DNA from: Opitutaceae bacterium
Lineage (GTDB): Bacteria; Verrucomicrobiota; Verrucomicrobiia; Opitutales; Opitutaceae
DNA: 64,000 nucleotides
Assembly: GCA_028688225.1 (NCBI GenBank)
Contig: JAQTYQ010000002.1
Coordinates: 62,001-126,000 of the forward strand
Direction: 5' to 3'
The position numbers and the translations under genes were made by a program. The number at the start of each line of letters is the position of its first letter. Within the stretch, counting starts at the first letter, position 1. The notes under the pieces are model-generated. The model saw nothing but the letters and a program-made list of their open reading frames with translations, did not search any database and was not told the origin of the DNA. Positions 55,310-63,107 of this stretch are shown here, piece by piece.

Positions 55310-56776
55310 TCAGTACTGCAGCAGTTCCGCAGCGGCCCGCTGCACGTCCCTGGCTTTCGGTTCGGGCAGATTCTCGAAGCCGCCGGCATACTTGGTGACG
55401 GTACAATCCCACGGCGCCGCGCCCCGGATGCTACTATTGGGGGTGAGGCTCCACTCCATGATCACCTGGGCCATGACGCAAGGATCCTTGATCGGCAGGT
55501 CGGCGAAGGTGTGCTCGCGCACCACGAGTTGGCTTTCGTCCCGGGCCTGCATCCGGCCACGGAACCATTGGAGGCGGGCGGCGTCTGCCCGGGCGCTGTC
55601 GCCCAGGGCGTGGCGGTCGAGATATTGCTGCAATGCCTGCTCGGACTCGGCGGTGCGACCGGTGCGGGCCAGCAGCTCGATGGTTTTCAATGCGCACTGG
55701 CGCCGCTGGTCGCCGGAAAAGGGTGTGGCGGCCATGAAGGCAGCCAGTTCATCGAATTTCCCGAAGGCAGCCAGATGGTCGAGATGGGCAAGATAGACCC
55801 CCGTCAGATCGTCCAGACCCGCGGTGGCGGCGATCTGGCGGGCCGCGGGCAGGTCGCCCAGCGCCGCGCGGTACTCAGCCAGCAGGCGGGCGGCCTCCCG
55901 GTTGTCTCCGGGGAAAAACTCGCGGGCCTCGGCCTCGACGTCGTCCCGTACCTCCGGCTGTTCGAGCCCGCCGCCCTGGATGACGATGTGCTGGAAAGGA
56001 AGGTGCAGGGCGGCGGCCCGCTGAAGCTTGAGTTCGCGCTGGATCATCCCGGAGAGCACGCCCAGCTTGACGGCGTCCTGCGGATGCTCGTCGAGCAGGC
56101 TCACGATCTCCGTGCGCGGCACACCGCGAACGGCGAGGGACTCGCCGAGGATGGGGAAGAGCACGGCCTGTTCGTCGGGCGTGGCGCCGACGAGCAGTTC
56201 GTCGACGACCTTGCCCTGGTTGAAGCGGGTCGCGATGCGGAACATCGTGCCCAGCAACAACGGCCGGTATTCGGGCAGGATGGGGAAAATCAGCGCCTCG
56301 GACCAGCGTTTCTGGCGCGACAGGACCTCGATGATGCGGGCAAAGGCGGCCAGGCGCACGTCGTCCCAGCGCTGTTCATCGGTGTTGTAGAGGAAGATCG
56401 CGCAGTTGACCTTGTCGTACGCGGCCAGGCGCTTCACCTCCAGCCAGGGCAGGACCCGCTCCTTGAAATAAGACAGCTCGTAGGGGCCCAGCTTCAGGCC
56501 GCCGGCCTTGAGCCGGGCGCCGACCGGCGTGTCGGCATAGGAGCGCAGGATGCGGTCGACGTTGGCCTGGGAGCGCTTCCAGTAAAACTGCATGTAGGCA
56601 TACGAATACTGGCCTTCCCTGACGTGGGTGATGTAGTCGTTGGCCCGCCGGTAGAGCCGGTCGGCCTCCGCCACTTTCTCGGCGTGGCGTTCCGCCTCGC
56701 TGGAGACGGAACAGGCGGTCAACCATGCGCACAGGAGGACGAACGTGACGGGCAGGAGGCGTGTCCGGAGCGGCAT
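55310..56776 (-). CDS. probable lipoprotein of unknown function
   Basis: 488 residues from the ATG before PLRTRLLPVTFVLLCAWLTACS. LTAC at about residues 18-21 is a lipobox. The rest is helical and TPR-like in appearance (RLYRRANDYITHVREGQYSY, AARLLAEYRAALGDLPAARQ, CALKTIELLARTGRTAESEQ). It lies between the glycosyltransferase fusion and transaldolase in the same orientation. I recognise no family; an outer-membrane or periplasmic assembly role in the polysaccharide locus is only contextual inference. Confidence 0.75.
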   Translation of the reverse strand: MPLRTRLLPVTFVLLCAWLTACSVSSEAERHAEKVAEADRLYRRANDYITHVREGQYSYAYMQFYWKRSQANVDRILRSYADTPVGARLKAGGLKLGPYELSYFKERVLPWLEVKRLAAYDKVNCAIFLYNTDEQRWDDVRLAAFARIIEVLSRQKRWSEALIFPILPEYRPLLLGTMFRIATRFNQGKVVDELLVGATPDEQAVLFPILGESLAVRGVPRTEIVSLLDEHPQDAVKLGVLSGMIQRELKLQRAAALHLPFQHIVIQGGGLEQPEVRDDVEAEAREFFPGDNREAARLLAEYRAALGDLPAARQIAATAGLDDLTGVYLAHLDHLAAFGKFDELAAFMAATPFSGDQRRQCALKTIELLARTGRTAESEQALQQYLDRHALGDSARADAARLQWFRGRMQARDESQLVVREHTFADLPIKDPCVMAQVIMEWSLTPNSSIRGAAPWDCTVTKYAGGFENLPEPKARDVQRAAAELLQY

Positions 56777-56889
56777 AGACGGTAATAAAAACGGCAGACC
56801 CGCCAAAGTGCGCGAGTCTGCCGGAGAGGTAAATGCTTATTTTTTTCAACCCGGCCCGAGGGTCCCAAACCAACCCGGGGCGCGGAATC

Positions 56890-57609
56890 TCACAGCTTGT
56901 AACCGACCTCGGCGGCGTCCTTGGCGAACATCTTCACCGTGTCGAGCGAGAGTGCCCCCAGGTCCATGCCGAGGAGCTTGGCGGCCTTGCCGAGGATGTC
57001 ATGCGGCACCGTGACGATCTGGCAGCCGCATTCCTCGGCCTGCAGGATGTTGAGCACCTCGCGCACGCTGGCCCAGAGCAGCCCGGCCTTGGGCTGGCCC
57101 TCAAGCAGCTCGCGGGCGGCGCGCATGAGCGGCATCGGGTCGCGGCCGGTGTCCGCGATGCGGCCGGCGAAGACGGAGACGATCGACGGGACGGCGGGAT
57201 TGAGGACGGCGGCGACATCGCGCACCTGGGCCAGCGTTAGCATGGCCGTGATGTTGAGTTGCACCTTCTGGGCGGCGAGTTCGCGGATAAGCGGGATAGA
57301 GGACTCGCCCCGCGAATTGGTGATGGGAATCTTGACGAAGACGTTCCGACCCCAGGTGGCGAGCTTGAGCCCCTGGCGCTTCATTTCGGGAAACTCGTCG
57401 GAGAAAACCTCAAGGGAAAAGGGCTTGGCGGTGACGGTCTGCAGGATGTCCTTGGCAAAGGCCTCGTAATCCTTGATCCCGGCCTTCTTCATCAGGGAGG
57501 GGTTGGTGGTCAGGCCTTTGATGTAAGGCTTGGCGTAGAGGTCGAGGATCCCGGCCTTGTCGGCGCCATCGGCGTAGATTTGAACCTTGAGGGTGTTGAG
57601 TGAGCTCAT
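56890..57609 (-). CDS. transaldolase (TalC/MipB class)
   Basis: 239 residues. KVQIYADGADKAGILDLYAK, PYIKGLTTNPSLMKKAGI and NVFVKIPITNSRGE, where Lys is the Schiff-base residue; SVFAGRIADTGRDPMPLM follows. The size fits the short transaldolase class. It is placed immediately next to heptose genes (gmhB, gmhA, hddC, hddA). It likely produces sedoheptulose-7-phosphate, the substrate of GmhA, from fructose-6-phosphate and erythrose-4-phosphate. Confidence 0.88.
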   Translation of the reverse strand: MSSLNTLKVQIYADGADKAGILDLYAKPYIKGLTTNPSLMKKAGIKDYEAFAKDILQTVTAKPFSLEVFSDEFPEMKRQGLKLATWGRNVFVKIPITNSRGESSIPLIRELAAQKVQLNITAMLTLAQVRDVAAVLNPAVPSIVSVFAGRIADTGRDPMPLMRAARELLEGQPKAGLLWASVREVLNILQAEECGCQIVTVPHDILGKAAKLLGMDLGALSLDTVKMFAKDAAEVGYKL

Positions 57610-57668
57610 GCTGGCAGGTAGTGAGTGCAGGGTTCAGGGGCGCGCAAGAACATAGTAGGGAGGGAAGG

Positions 57669-57788
57669 GTGGGAGTGAAAGTGAGGGTGAAAGTGAGAGT
57701 GGGTTATCCAGCAGAGGGAGACGATCCGGTATCAGAACGGCGCTGGCTGGTTTTTCACTCTCACTCTCACTTTCACTTTCACTCCCAC
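57669..57788. repeat. hexamer-array palindrome without an enclosed gene
   Basis: Arms 57669-57703 (gtgggagtgaaagtgagggt...) and 57756-57788 are inverted copies of the GTGAAA-type array, about 33 bases each with a few mismatches, around 52 bases of unrelated DNA. The right arm contains the TGA stop of gmhB; the left arm lies 60 bases before the transaldolase start. Confidence 0.88.
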
Positions 57789-58381
57789 CTCTCCCTCAAG
57801 ACGATCTCCACGGCCCCGGTAAAATCGCGGACGGTGAAATCGGGCGAGGCACGCAGCGCCTCGTCATACCCGTAATCGATGAAGACGGTGCGGCACCCGG
57901 CGTTTTTCCCGCAGTCGACGTCACGCCAGCGGTCGCCGACCATCCAGGAACGGCGGAGGTCGAGGCCGAGTTCGCGGGCGGCGCGCAGCAGCAGGCCGGG
58001 GGCGGGCTTGCGGAAGGGCGAGGGGGGATTTTCGCGGCCGTGGGCGTAGCTCACCTCCACCCGGTCGAGGGGCAGGAGCTGGCACAGGCGGGCGTGGATC
58101 GCCTCGACCGCCGCCTTGGCCAGCGTGCCGCGGCCGACATCCGGCTGGTTGGTGGCGACGACCAGCACGTAGCCGGCGGCCTTCAGCCGGGCGCAGCCCT
58201 CCACCACGCCGGGCAGCAGCACGAGTTCATCCGTCGCGACCGGCGGGTAGGGCTTGCCGTCGCGCACCAACGCGGCGTTGAGCGTGCCGTCGCGATCCAG
58301 GAAAATCGCGGGGAGGCCCGTGAACCGGGCCTCCCCGCGATTTTCCTTAAGTGCAGGCAGCTGAGGGATGGATTCTGACAT
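57779..58381 (-). CDS. gmhB: D-glycero-D-manno-heptose 1,7-bisphosphate 7-phosphatase
   Basis: 200 residues. HAD signatures: PAIFLDRDGTLNAALV (DxDGT, nucleophile region), VVATNQPDVGRG, RKPAPGLLLRAARELGL and SWMVGDRWRDVDCGKNAGCR. The Cys/His zinc-loop of classic GmhB is partly replaced; YAHGRENPPSPFRKP is seen instead. It dephosphorylates heptose bisphosphate in ADP- or GDP-heptose synthesis. Neighbouring hddA and hddC point to the GDP route. Confidence 0.9.
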   Translation of the reverse strand: MSESIPQLPALKENRGEARFTGLPAIFLDRDGTLNAALVRDGKPYPPVATDELVLLPGVVEGCARLKAAGYVLVVATNQPDVGRGTLAKAAVEAIHARLCQLLPLDRVEVSYAHGRENPPSPFRKPAPGLLLRAARELGLDLRRSWMVGDRWRDVDCGKNAGCRTVFIDYGYDEALRASPDFTVRDFTGAVEIVLRERWE

Positions 58382-58451
58382 TTTGGAGCCGCATGCGTGT
58401 GCCGCAATTATGCTTCCGCCGCCAGGCGGCGGAAACCTTAATCCCTGCGCG

Positions 58452-59048
58452 TCAGCGCAGGGATTCCCACTTCGTCTGGTTCACCTTGAGGTCGGGGTGG
58501 GAGACGAAGAGGTGCCAGATGACGGCCTGGAAGGCTTCGGAGTGCGGCGTGACATTGCCCGGATTCACCGTGGGCACGATGACGCAGGCATCGGCCACCT
58601 TCGCGGTGTAGCCGCCGTCCTTGCCGACGAGGCCGATGACATGCGCGCCGACCTGCTTGGCGAGTTGCAGCGCCGCCACGAGGTTGGGCGAGACGTTTTT
58701 CTCCAGGTTGCCGCCGCCGACCGACAGGATGAGCAGCGCATCCTTCGCGTTGAGCCGGCTGCCGCGCAGCCATTCGACGAACACGCTGGCCCAGCCGTCG
58801 TCATTGGTGCGGGCGGTGAGCTCGGAGACGTTGTCGGTGGGCGCGTAGCATTCGAGGCCGGCGATTTTCCGGAAGTCGTTCACCGCATGCGAGGCGTTGG
58901 CCGCGCTGCCGCCGACGCCAAGAATGAACAGGCGGCCGCCGCGCTCGCGCACGCCGCGCAGTTCGGCGACGCATTTCTCGCAGTCGGCCGGATTGATTTT
59001 GGAGACGATTTCGGCGGTTTCCTTGAGATGCTGGATGGCGTAGGACAT
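58452..59048 (-). CDS. gmhA: sedoheptulose-7-phosphate isomerase
   Basis: 198 residues. SIS-domain features: LFILGVGGSAANASHAVNDF, LILSVGGGNLEKNVSPNLVA and VIGLVGKDGGYTAKVADACV. It turns sedoheptulose-7-phosphate into D-glycero-D-manno-heptose-7-phosphate, the first committed heptose step. The promoter side carries a hexamer array immediately upstream of the ATG. Confidence 0.92.
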   Translation of the reverse strand: MSYAIQHLKETAEIVSKINPADCEKCVAELRGVRERGGRLFILGVGGSAANASHAVNDFRKIAGLECYAPTDNVSELTARTNDDGWASVFVEWLRGSRLNAKDALLILSVGGGNLEKNVSPNLVAALQLAKQVGAHVIGLVGKDGGYTAKVADACVIVPTVNPGNVTPHSEAFQAVIWHLFVSHPDLKVNQTKWESLR

Positions 59049-59559
59049 GGGAGCGAAGTGAGGGTGAAAGTGAGGGTCAGGGTGAAAACTACAAACTATA
59101 GGCCCAAAGTCGAATGGTGCGGGTCAAACCCCGGTTGATGGGAGGCGAGACGGACGGGGACATACAACCTTCAGCATCCGGACTCGCAACGTTTTTCCTG
59201 TCGCTGCTTATTCCCCTCCCTTCACTTGCGTTTTCCCTTTGCCGGCGCGGTCGTCGTGCGCGCGGCTGGTGGCAGCACTGATCTCCGTTGTCCCCGTTTT
59301 TTCATGTCAAAACAAACATGTTGGTTCCTGCGGTCGGATAGTCAGGCAATGATTTGGGGAGACTAATTTCCACCTCTCTCGTGACGTCCTTGGCGTGAGG
59401 GGACTCATTCCCGGATTTGGCTGCCCTTCGACTCCGCTCAGCACCTTGGGCCCTTCGACCTTGCTCAGGATCGTCCCGGACCTGTCGAGGGACGAGCTTG
59501 TCGAAGCGGCGGTTCCGCCGCGCGATGCGGTTTTCTGGCGATTCGCGCTGGCCGCCTTT
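59049..59559. other. intergenic region upstream of gmhA
   Basis: 511 bases. It starts with the hexamer array (59055-59086) and ends with palindromic ccttcgactccgctcag / cgagcttgtcgaag sequence (about 59430-59510), related to the motif at 14467. The middle 300 bases are less GC-rich (cgttttttcatgtcaaaaca) and may hold a promoter, but no gene is supported. Confidence 0.6.
59055..59086. repeat. hexamer array (GTGAAA type), single arm
   Basis: gaagtgagggtgaaagtgag and onward, six bases from the gmhA start codon. No inverted arm is visible in the next 300 bases. Confidence 0.8.
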
Positions 59560-60300
59560 TCAGTTTCCGGCGCCTGCCGGAAACTGGCGCAGGAGCGTGT
59601 CGAGTTCGTGCAGTCCCGCCGGCGAGCCGATCTCGTAGAACCGCTGTTTCACCTCATAGCCGGCGAGAGCGCCGGCGGCGACCAGCCGGCCGTAAACCGC
59701 GGCCAGATCCACGACCTCGTTGCGCGGCCAGCCGTCCAGGGCCCGCGCCTGCAGCAGGCCGAGCCCGTAGTCGATGTGGTGCATCTGTGGCGCCGGGTTT
59801 TTCTTGTCGTAGATTTTGATCCGCCCGTCGGCAAACCAGACGTTGCTGGTGTCGTAACGGCCGTGGTTTTCGTAGACGGTCATGAGGCCGGGCTGGCCCG
59901 ACTGCAGGAAGGCGCGGCCGACGTCGAGGTAGTCGATGGGCAGGTAGCTGTCGCCGTAGAGCACGTAGAAGGCTTCGCCGAGCTGCGGCAGGGCGCGGAT
60001 GAGCGCGCCGCCGGTGCCGAGCAGCCGGGGGCCGTCGAACGAATACTCGAGGCGCATCCCCCACGGCGCGCCGTCGCCATAACGGGCGACGATCATCTCC
60101 CCGAGGTGCCCCACGCAGAGGACGACCCGCCGGAGGCCCGCTTTTTTCAGCAGGCGGAGCTGGTGCGAGAGGAACGGCTCGCCCGCGACCTCAATCAGCA
60201 GCTTGGGCACCTTTTCGGTGATCGGCCGCAGACGCGTGGCCAGGCCGCCGGCGAGAAGGGCGACGGGAAAGGAGGAAGGCACCGAAGACGCAAGAGACAT
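59560..60300 (-). CDS. hddC: heptose-1-phosphate nucleotidylyltransferase
   Basis: 246 residues from the ATG at 60300. FPVALLAGGLATRLRPITEK and VPKLLIEVAGEPFLSHQLRL are nucleotidyltransferase signatures; YVLYGDSYLPIDYLDVGRAF and YEIGSPAGLHELDTLLRQF follow. In this gene set it is best read as D-glycero-alpha-D-manno-heptose-1-phosphate guanylyltransferase. The first dozen codons are made of a nonamer array (SLASSVPSSF). The nucleotide specificity is inferred. Confidence 0.85.
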   Translation of the reverse strand: MSLASSVPSSFPVALLAGGLATRLRPITEKVPKLLIEVAGEPFLSHQLRLLKKAGLRRVVLCVGHLGEMIVARYGDGAPWGMRLEYSFDGPRLLGTGGALIRALPQLGEAFYVLYGDSYLPIDYLDVGRAFLQSGQPGLMTVYENHGRYDTSNVWFADGRIKIYDKKNPAPQMHHIDYGLGLLQARALDGWPRNEVVDLAAVYGRLVAAGALAGYEVKQRFYEIGSPAGLHELDTLLRQFPAGAGN

Positions 60301-60346
60301 GGAAGACAGGGAAGACCGGGGAGACGTGGAAGACACGGAAGGCGGT
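60275..60346. repeat. nonamer array, inner side of four-helix-bundle gene 2
   Basis: Eight contiguous degenerate nonamers: gaaggcacc, gaagacgca, agagacatg, gaagacagg, gaagaccgg, ggagacgtg, gaagacacg, gaaggcggt. It covers the hddC start codon and ends at the stop codon of the four-helix-bundle gene. Confidence 0.88.
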
Positions 60347-60708
60347 TATCTGCCCTTGGATTTGCGGTTGATGGTGGTGAAAATGACCAGGAGTTCGCGG
60401 GCCTCCTGACCAAGCGAAACGCGCAGGGCTGGATCACCGAATTCAACACGGGCGCAGAGCTCGATCCAATAGTCGGTTTCAGCAGCTTCCTTGAGCACGA
60501 CCGCGGTCTTGTGCTCGAAATCCTCGCGAGATTCCGCCCGGTTTGCCTCGCGGTAATTGGCTCCGATCGAAGTGCCAGCCTTGAGCAGCTGCCGCCCGAT
60601 GATGGTTCCCGCTTCGCTGCGAGGGAAGGTTGCGGCGAAACGCACACAGGCGACTGCAAAGACGAGGGTGCGCTCCTCAAGCTGACAGTTGGCTTCAACG
60701 TTTCCCAT
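60346..60708 (-). CDS. four-helix-bundle protein (S23/IVS, Avd-like), gene 2
   Basis: 120 residues. The family core is LLKAGTSIGANYREANRAES and REDFEHKTAVVLKEAAETDY, followed by WIELCARVEF. It is only distantly related to gene 1 in this window. It is inserted between hddC and hddA in the same orientation and is enclosed by inverted nonamer arrays (60275-60346 and 60727-60795). Neither sugar chemistry nor RNA partners are suggested by sequence; the fold is that of 23S-rRNA intervening-sequence proteins. Confidence 0.88.
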   Translation of the reverse strand: MGNVEANCQLEERTLVFAVACVRFAATFPRSEAGTIIGRQLLKAGTSIGANYREANRAESREDFEHKTAVVLKEAAETDYWIELCARVEFGDPALRVSLGQEARELLVIFTTINRKSKGR

Positions 60709-60726
60709 GATCAGGATGAATCTCGC

Positions 60727-60795
60727 CTTCCCGTCTCACTCGTCTCGCGTTCTTGCCTGTCTTTCGGTTTCAGGGTCTTGCGTTCTTCCGCTTCA
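60727..60795. repeat. nonamer array (inverted), outer side of four-helix-bundle gene 2
   Basis: cttcccgtctcactcgtctc and onward contains the reverse complements of GAAGACnnn units with drift (gtctca, gtctcg, gtcttgcg, ttcttccg). It runs into the stop codon of hddA (60793-60795). Confidence 0.75.
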
Positions 60796-61776
60796 GTTCT
60801 GCGTCACCACCTTGGTGCCCTCGAAGTCGAAGCGGAAGCGCACCTCCTGCAGGCCCTTCTCGCGCATGGCGTGCCGCAGCCGCGCCTTGTCGGCCGCGTA
60901 GAACATCAGGAAGCCGCCGCCGCCCGCGCCGATGAGCTTCCCGCCGAGCGCCCCGTGGGCCATGGCGTGGTCGTACCAGTCGTTGATGTGCGCGTTGCTC
61001 ATGCCGGAGGAACGCGCCTTCTTGCGCTGCCAGTGCACGTCCATCAGCCGCGCAAACTCCTCCAGGTTGCCGGTCTCCAGCGCCGTGAGCGACTGGACGC
61101 CGAGGTCCTTCGTGAAATGCAGGTTGTCCAGCATGGCCTGGTCGTTCTGCTTCGAGCGGTCATTCTGATCCTTGAGGATCGCCGAGGCCGAGCGGGAGTA
61201 ACCGGTGAAAAACAACAGCAGGTTGTCCTCGAGGTTGAAGAGCGTCTCCTCGGTAAGGCGCACCGGGCGATACTCGACGCGTCCGTCCCGGTGGAAGGTG
61301 AAGGCGGTGATGCCGCCGATGGCGGCGATGTACTGGTCCTGCTTGCCGATCGGCTCACCCAGCCGGTTGATCTCGATGTCGCAGGCCTGCTCCGCCAGCT
61401 CGGCGGGGGAAAGCAGGTTCTTTTTGTAGGCATGCAGCGCCTTGAGCAGCGCCGTCGTGAAACTGCCCGACGAGCCGAGCCCGGTGCCGCCCGGAATGTC
61501 CGCCATGGACGTGAGTTCCAGGTGCGGATCGGTGATGCCCACGAGCTTCAGCGCCTCGCGCACGATCGGGTGCTCGATCTGGTCGACGGCCGGCACGCGC
61601 TCGAGCTTGGAATACTTGATGATGATCTCCTCCTGAAACGTGCGATGCTGGGTGATGTAGACATACTTGTCGATTGCCGCCGCAACGAGAAAGCCGCCGT
61701 ATTCCCGGTAATAGGAGGGCAGATCGGTGCCGCCGCCGCCGAGGGAGACGCGCAGGGGGGAACGGGTGATGATCAT
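60793..61776 (-). CDS. hddA: D-glycero-alpha-D-manno-heptose-7-phosphate kinase
   Basis: 327 residues from the ATG before IITRSPLRVSLGGGGTDLPS. GHMP kinase motifs: the N-terminal RVSLGGGGTDLP, the ATP loop ADIPGGTGLGSSGSFTTALL and the C-terminal GGKLIGAGGGGFLMFYA. The pathway requires a 1-phosphorylation; together with GmhA, GmhB and HddC this completes GDP-heptose synthesis. Upstream of its ATG lies a hexamer array. Confidence 0.92.
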   Translation of the reverse strand: MIITRSPLRVSLGGGGTDLPSYYREYGGFLVAAAIDKYVYITQHRTFQEEIIIKYSKLERVPAVDQIEHPIVREALKLVGITDPHLELTSMADIPGGTGLGSSGSFTTALLKALHAYKKNLLSPAELAEQACDIEINRLGEPIGKQDQYIAAIGGITAFTFHRDGRVEYRPVRLTEETLFNLEDNLLLFFTGYSRSASAILKDQNDRSKQNDQAMLDNLHFTKDLGVQSLTALETGNLEEFARLMDVHWQRKKARSSGMSNAHINDWYDHAMAHGALGGKLIGAGGGGFLMFYAADKARLRHAMREKGLQEVRFRFDFEGTKVVTQN

Positions 61777-61781
61777 AGGGA

Positions 61782-61815
61782 GGTGAAAGTGAGGGTGAAA
61801 GTGAAAGTGGGGGTG
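61782..61815. repeat. hexamer array (GTGAAA type), upstream of hddA
   Basis: ggtgaaagtgagggtgaaag and onward, then a G-rich continuation, six bases beyond the hddA start codon. Confidence 0.82.
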
Positions 61816-61840
61816 GGTGAAAGGGAGAGGGGAAGAGGAG

Positions 61841-62063
61841 GTTCCAAGTCGAAGATTTGAAAGGAGAAAGTCAAATACAGGGACTACGCTCGAGATGGCA
61901 AAAGGTAGGGGCGGTTATCCTTAACCGCCCGCGCCTTGGGACAAGGCGCCCTACCCGTGTTGCCGTCGGGCCAGACCGATTCCTCTGAGAGGGGTTTTTG
62001 AAAATCCGCATTCCGCTTGTGGGCTTCCAACTTTTGACTTTGGGCCTGCCGACCTTGGACGGT
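61841..62063. repeat. array-armed palindrome containing a second palindrome
   Basis: Outer arms 61841-61875 (gttccaagtcgaagatttga...) and 62024-62063 are imperfect inverted repeats of short CCAAGTC/AAAGTC-like units. A REP-like element (61904-61955) lies inside, suggesting sequential insertion. The 3' arm ends just before the oxidoreductase stop codon. Confidence 0.65.
61904..61955. repeat. three-way-junction REP-like element
   Basis: 52 bases. ggtaggg and ccctacc close the structure; inside are gcggtta-tcct-taaccgc and gcgccttg-gga-caaggcgc. All three stems are perfect or nearly so. It is compact and has no anticodon-like loop. Confidence 0.88.
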
Positions 62064-62071
62064 GATCGTGA

Positions 62072-63082
62072 TCAGGTCTTCGGGTAGCCGCACCGGCAGT
62101 AGATCGTCTCCACCGTCTCCAGGATCCGGATGCCTTCGCGCAGGCCGGGTGCGGGTTCGCGGTCCAGGCGGATGTCTTCCAGGAAGGCCTCGGTCTCCAG
62201 GCCCCACGAGTCGTCGCCGGACGGATATTCCCAGACCTTGGTCTCAGGAGGCCCCATTTGCGGCAGCATCTGGTAGAAGGTCAGGCGCTCGGGGCCGTAG
62301 CTGCCGCCCAGGCCGTCGATGGCGATTTTCGCATCGCGGCCGTAGATCTCGAGCGAGAACAGGTTTTTCCATTCGGTGCAGCTCACATGCAGCCACGCGG
62401 TCTGGCCCGCGGCCGTGCGCAGGCTGAGGAAGGCATTGTCGTCGACCGGCATGTCCCAGAAGTACGTGGCGCAGTGGCCGTCGACGGTGGCAAAGTCGCC
62501 GAGGAACCAGCCGGCCAGGTCGATGAGGTGCACGCCCTGGTCGATGAGTTCGCCGCCGCCGGCCAGTTTCGGATCGGCGCGCCACTCGCGGTCGTAGCCC
62601 TTGCGGCCGCCGTGACCGTACCGGCCGCGCAGGAACATGAGCGGGCCGGCGGCCCCGGCGTCGACCAGGGCGCGCGCCTGTCGCAGCGCCGGGTGAAAAC
62701 GGTGGTTGTAGCCGAGCCGGACCCGGGCGCCGGTCCGGGCCGCGGCGGCCTGCACCTCGCGCAACTGCGCCGCCGTGAGCGCGCCGGGCTTTTCCACCAG
62801 CACGTGTTTGCCGGCGCGGACGGCGGCGAGGCTGATGGGTGCGAGCGCGGCGTTGAGGGTGGCAACGATGACGGCGCCGACCTGCGGATCGCGCAGGGCG
62901 ACGGCTTGATCGGTGATGGCCTGGCAACCGGGCACGGTCCCGGCGAGCCCGGCGGCCCGGGCGGCATCAAGATCACAGGCATAGAGCAGCCGGGCGTTCT
63001 TCAAGGCCGCGGCGCGTTTCTTGCCGATCAGCCCGCAACCGATGATGGCAAACCCGTCCGGGTTTTGCTTCTTGTCAGGCAT
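62072..63082 (-). CDS. Gfo/Idh/MocA-family oxidoreductase
   Basis: 336 residues from the ATG before PDKKQNPDGFAIIGCGLIG. Rossmann motif GCGLIGKKRA, then AGKHVLVEKPGALTAAQLRE with the catalytic EKP Lys, and LGYNHRFHPALRQARALVDA. GGELIDQGVHLIDLAGWFLG carries the His of the family. Most likely an NAD-dependent sugar (NDP-sugar or inositol type) dehydrogenase of this locus; exact substrate unknown. Confidence 0.9.
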   Translation of the reverse strand: MPDKKQNPDGFAIIGCGLIGKKRAAALKNARLLYACDLDAARAAGLAGTVPGCQAITDQAVALRDPQVGAVIVATLNAALAPISLAAVRAGKHVLVEKPGALTAAQLREVQAAAARTGARVRLGYNHRFHPALRQARALVDAGAAGPLMFLRGRYGHGGRKGYDREWRADPKLAGGGELIDQGVHLIDLAGWFLGDFATVDGHCATYFWDMPVDDNAFLSLRTAAGQTAWLHVSCTEWKNLFSLEIYGRDAKIAIDGLGGSYGPERLTFYQMLPQMGPPETKVWEYPSGDDSWGLETEAFLEDIRLDREPAPGLREGIRILETVETIYCRCGYPKT

Positions 63083-63107
63083 GGGGCGCAGCCTTTGCTT
63101 TGGGCCG

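Noticed and set aside
54044..56785. 913-codon plus-strand frame opposite the glycosyltransferase fusion and lipoprotein
   Set aside because: Gly/Arg/Gln-rich antisense of real genes with clear motifs on the minus strand.
57669..57788. Simple intrinsic terminator
   Set aside because: The arms are about 33 bases of tandem hexamers with a 52-base loop and no T tract; it fits the array-palindrome class better, although it could still affect transcription.
59395..61860. 821-codon plus-strand frame across hddC, the four-helix-bundle gene and hddA
   Set aside because: It runs through three well-supported minus-strand genes and their repeat arrays; no recognisable domain.
61904..61955. tRNA-like or small RNA cloverleaf
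   Set aside because: Too short (52 bases), no anticodon arm or conserved T arm, and perfect palindromic stems fit a REP element.
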